A stretch of DNA of 7,190 bases from Synechococcaceae bacterium WB8_1B_136 (GTDB lineage: Bacteria > Cyanobacteriota > Cyanobacteriia > PCC-6307 > Cyanobiaceae): positions 1 to 7,190 of the forward strand of contig RGNC01000101.1 of assembly GCA_010029175.1 (NCBI GenBank), in the 5' to 3' direction. Under the pieces are notes generated by a model that was given only the letters and a program-made list of their open reading frames with translations, did no database searches and was not told where the DNA came from. This document shows, in pieces, positions 4,884-7,190 of the stretch; positions within the stretch are counted from its first letter, which is position 1, and each line of letters starts with the position of its first letter. The position numbers and the translations under genes are program-made.

Positions 4884-7190
4884 TCAGGCAGCGGCGGCGC
4901 GCTCGCGCAGCTCTTCGTAGAGGTCGGTTTGGTTCAGCAGGATCTCCTTCATGCCGTCGCGGATGGAGGCTGAGCCCAAGGCCTGGCTGCTCATCGCCTG
5001 GTGGGCATCGAGGGCGCTGATGATGGCATCCATCAGGGCGGTGTCCAGGTCGGGTGAGGCGCTGAGCTGCTCCTTGCTGTTGGCGGATGCTTGCTGCTGC
5101 AGGGTGGTGGATTCCAGCAACTTGCCGCGGATCACGGAGCGCACATAGATCACCTTGTCTGCGTCGGTGAGGTCGCCGGTAAACAGATCGTTGAGGCGGG
5201 CAATGATCTCGGAGAGCAGGGCTTTCTCCTTGTCTTGCACTGAGCCGCTGCCTGGTGCCAGGCCTGCCAGTTTTTCCGGATAGCCCTGAGCGAGATCGAG
5301 CCTCCGCTGCCCCTTGTTGCGCAGGTGGTGGTGGGTGAGCACCACCTTGGAGAGATCCACGCTGGGGATCTCCCGTTCAAACTCCAGCAGCGGTTGCAGG
5401 CGCTTGAAGAACAGGGCCCGCTTCTCCAGGGCGGTGTTGCCGTAGTCGAAGATCTGGCAGAGGAAGGTGTAAAAGCGCACGTAGGTGCCCATGTCGCTTC
5501 TGAACAGGCTGAGGGCGTCGAGTTCGTCCTTGGCGGCTTGCATCGCATCGGGATCGTTGATCTCTTCGGCGTTGCGGTAGGCGAGGCGGGCCTCCTTGTA
5601 GGCGTTCATCAGTCGTTGGGCCACCGGTTCCAGCGCACCGATCAGTTGGCTCTGTTTGGCGTTGGGATCCAGCAGCACCTTCACCACGCGCTCGATCTCG
5701 AACTCGTCGTAGTGGCCCTGGGCATCGAGCTTGGCCTTGAGGTTGAGGATCAGCTGGGGATCGGTGGCCTCGGCCAGCTCGGCGGTTTCGTAGTAGGTCT
5801 TGAACGCGGCCAGGATGTCGCCTGGCTCATTGGCGAAGTCCACCACGTAGGTGGTGGTTTTGCCGGGATGGCAGCGGTTGAGGCGGGAGAGGGTCTGCAC
5901 CGCCTGAATGCCGGAGAGGCGGCGGTCCACGTACATGCCGCAGAGCAGCGGCTGATCGAAGCCGGTCTGAAACTTGTTGGCCACCAGCAGGATCTGGGTG
6001 TCGTCGCCCTTGAATGCCTCGCGGATGTCGCCCTTGAGGCCAGGGTTGAGGCTGCTGCTGCGTTCGGTGAAGGGCTCGGGGCCACTCTCGCTGTCGTTCA
6101 CCTCGCCGCTGAAGGCCACCAGCGCGCCGAGGGGGTAGCCCTTCTGCTGGATGTACTTGTCGATGGCGAGCTTCCAGCGCACCGCTTCCTTGCGGGAGCC
6201 CACCACCACCATCGCCTTGGCTTTGCCGTCGAGCAGCGGTGCCACGAACTGGAGGAAGTGCTCCACGATGATCTGCACCTTCTGGGCGATGTTGTGGGGG
6301 TGGAGCTTCACCCAGCCCATCAGCTTCTTCTTGGCAGCGCTCTGCTCCACCTCTTCATCGGAGTAGCTCTGCCCGTCTTGCGCGAGGCGGAAGGCGAGGG
6401 AATAGGAGGTGTAGTTCTGCAGCACGTCGAGGATGAAGCCCTCCTCAATGGCCTGCCGCATCGAATACACGTGGAACGGTTCGGGCAGGTTGCCCTCGCC
6501 GGCTGGCTCACTCGGGTTGGGGCGCCGGCCGAACAGCTCCAGGGTTTTGGCCTTGGGGGTGGCGGTGAAGGCCACATAGGTGATGCCGTTCTCCTTCACG
6601 CGGTCGGCCATCTGGGCCGCCAGAAGGTCGTCAATGCCCACCTCCCCGCCATCGGCCAGGTCTGCCGCTTCTGAGCTGCTGAGCACCTTCTTCAGCTTCT
6701 CGGCAGCTTGCCCGGTTTGGGAGCTGTGGGCCTCGTCGGCAATCACGGCGAAGCGCTTGCCTTCTGTGGCCGTGAGCTCGCGCACGGCTTCCAGGGCAAA
6801 GGGGAAGGTCTGAATCGTGCAGACCACCACCTTCTTGTCGCCGCCAAGGGCCTGGGCCAGCTTGCCGCTCTTGCTGCCGTCTTCACTGGTGATCGAGGCC
6901 ACCACGCCCTTCTTGCGTTCGAACGACTCCAGTGCTTCCTGCAGCTGGGTGTCGATCACGTTGCGATCGCTCACCACCAGCACCGAGTCGAAGACCTTCT
7001 TGTTCTCAGCGTCGTGGAGTTCGGAGAAGAAGTGGGCGGTCCAGGCGATGGAGTTCGTTTTGCCCGAGCCGGCGGAGTGCTGAATCAGGTACTTCTGGCC
7101 GGGGCCTTCTTCCCGCACAGCCTCCTGGAGCTTCCGGGTCACCACCAGCTGGTGGTAGCGGGGGAAGAGCAGCTTGGCGATCTGCTTCTT
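4884..7190 (-). CDS. hsdR: Type I restriction enzyme subunit R (helicase and C-terminal part), 5' end beyond the window
   Basis: 768 residues are visible, and the frame is open to the right edge, so the gene starts outside; full-length HsdR is usually about 1000 residues. HsdR is the ATP-driven DNA translocase and nuclease of type I restriction-modification. Counting from the first visible codon (7190), the SF2 helicase motifs are: HSAGSGKT (38-45, Walker A), ADEAH (151-155, motif II), FTATP (208-212, motif III), NKFQTGFDQPL (405-415, motif V region) and QTLSRLNR (432-439, motif VI). The segment just before Walker A, FPRYHQL (9-15), is typical of HsdR. The rest, about 460-768, is the helical C-terminal region that contacts the methyltransferase core. 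The N-terminal PD-(D/E)XK nuclease, and probably hsdM and hsdS, would lie to the right. No frameshift or internal stop is seen, and all motifs look functional. Sampled GC is well below that of the metal genes. Confidence 0.96.
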   Translation of the reverse strand, partial: KKQIAKLLFPRYHQLVVTRKLQEAVREEGPGQKYLIQHSAGSGKTNSIAWTAHFFSELHDAENKKVFDSVLVVSDRNVIDTQLQEALESFERKKGVVASITSEDGSKSGKLAQALGGDKKVVVCTIQTFPFALEAVRELTATEGKRFAVIADEAHSSQTGQAAEKLKKVLSSSEAADLADGGEVGIDDLLAAQMADRVKENGITYVAFTATPKAKTLELFGRRPNPSEPAGEGNLPEPFHVYSMRQAIEEGFILDVLQNYTSYSLAFRLAQDGQSYSDEEVEQSAAKKKLMGWVKLHPHNIAQKVQIIVEHFLQFVAPLLDGKAKAMVVVGSRKEAVRWKLAIDKYIQQKGYPLGALVAFSGEVNDSESGPEPFTERSSSLNPGLKGDIREAFKGDDTQILLVANKFQTGFDQPLLCGMYVDRRLSGIQAVQTLSRLNRCHPGKTTTYVVDFANEPGDILAAFKTYYETAELAEATDPQLILNLKAKLDAQGHYDEFEIERVVKVLLDPNAKQSQLIGALEPVAQRLMNAYKEARLAYRNAEEINDPDAMQAAKDELDALSLFRSDMGTYVRFYTFLCQIFDYGNTALEKRALFFKRLQPLLEFEREIPSVDLSKVVLTHHHLRNKGQRRLDLAQGYPEKLAGLAPGSGSVQDKEKALLSEIIARLNDLFTGDLTDADKVIYVRSVIRGKLLESTTLQQQASANSKEQLSASPDLDTALMDAIISALDAHQAMSSQALGSASIRDGMKEILLNQTDLYEELRERAAAA
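6963..6970. repeat. HIP1 octamer GCGATCGC
   Basis: Exact HIP1 copy within hsdR, showing that the defence gene also carries the cyanobacterial signature and has probably been in this lineage or a relative for some time. Confidence 0.7.

Noticed and set aside
4530..5020. Three overlapping plus-strand frames opposite the MltR-like gene and the hsdR 3' end
   Set aside because: Low-complexity shadows with no recognisable domain, antisense to supported genes.
5325..6674. 449-codon open frame on the plus strand opposite hsdR
   Set aside because: Antisense shadow caused by biased third codon positions of hsdR; the hsdR frame has all helicase motifs.

Overview
The window looks like chromosomal DNA of a high-GC picocyanobacterium of the Synechococcus/Cyanobium type. 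This rests on the very high GC of the transporter genes, three copies of the cyanobacterial HIP1 octamer GCGATCGC (600-607, 2181-2188, 6963-6970), and gene families common in that group. The taxonomic call is inference. No rRNA, tRNA, CRISPR array or insertion sequence was seen.

Layout. About 4.3 kb on the left is a compact metal-handling cluster built around one divergent intergenic region (1868-1972). Leftward from it run a 61-residue ribbon-helix-helix (RHH) type DNA-binding protein, a zinc-type cation diffusion facilitator (CDF) with His-rich segments, and an exported Met/His-rich protein with two DUF305 units that runs off the left edge. Rightward run a 12-TM major facilitator (MFS) permease and, 8 bp behind it, a 10-TM EamA/DMT permease with a 72-residue C-terminal tail containing 25 histidines. 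The likely common theme is sensing, export and periplasmic binding of transition metals, with the RHH protein as the probable local regulator. The exact metals cannot be read from the sequence.

About 2.9 kb on the right is the 3' part of a defence operon on the minus strand. It holds the helicase and C-terminal parts of a type I restriction HsdR subunit, whose N-terminal nuclease lies beyond the right edge. Five bases after it comes a 186-residue MltR-like protein carrying an Rx4H motif of the HEPN type. This defence block converges on the metal cluster with only 24 bp between stop codons, and its sampled base composition is clearly less GC-rich, which suggests a different history.

There is no stretch of more than 300 bases without a gene. 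The three gaps are 647-769 (GC-rich, octamer repeat), 1868-1972 (AT-richer putative control region) and 4294-4317 (convergent junction, no convincing terminator). The large open frames opposite hsdR and opposite the CDF/DUF305 genes are composition shadows, not genes.
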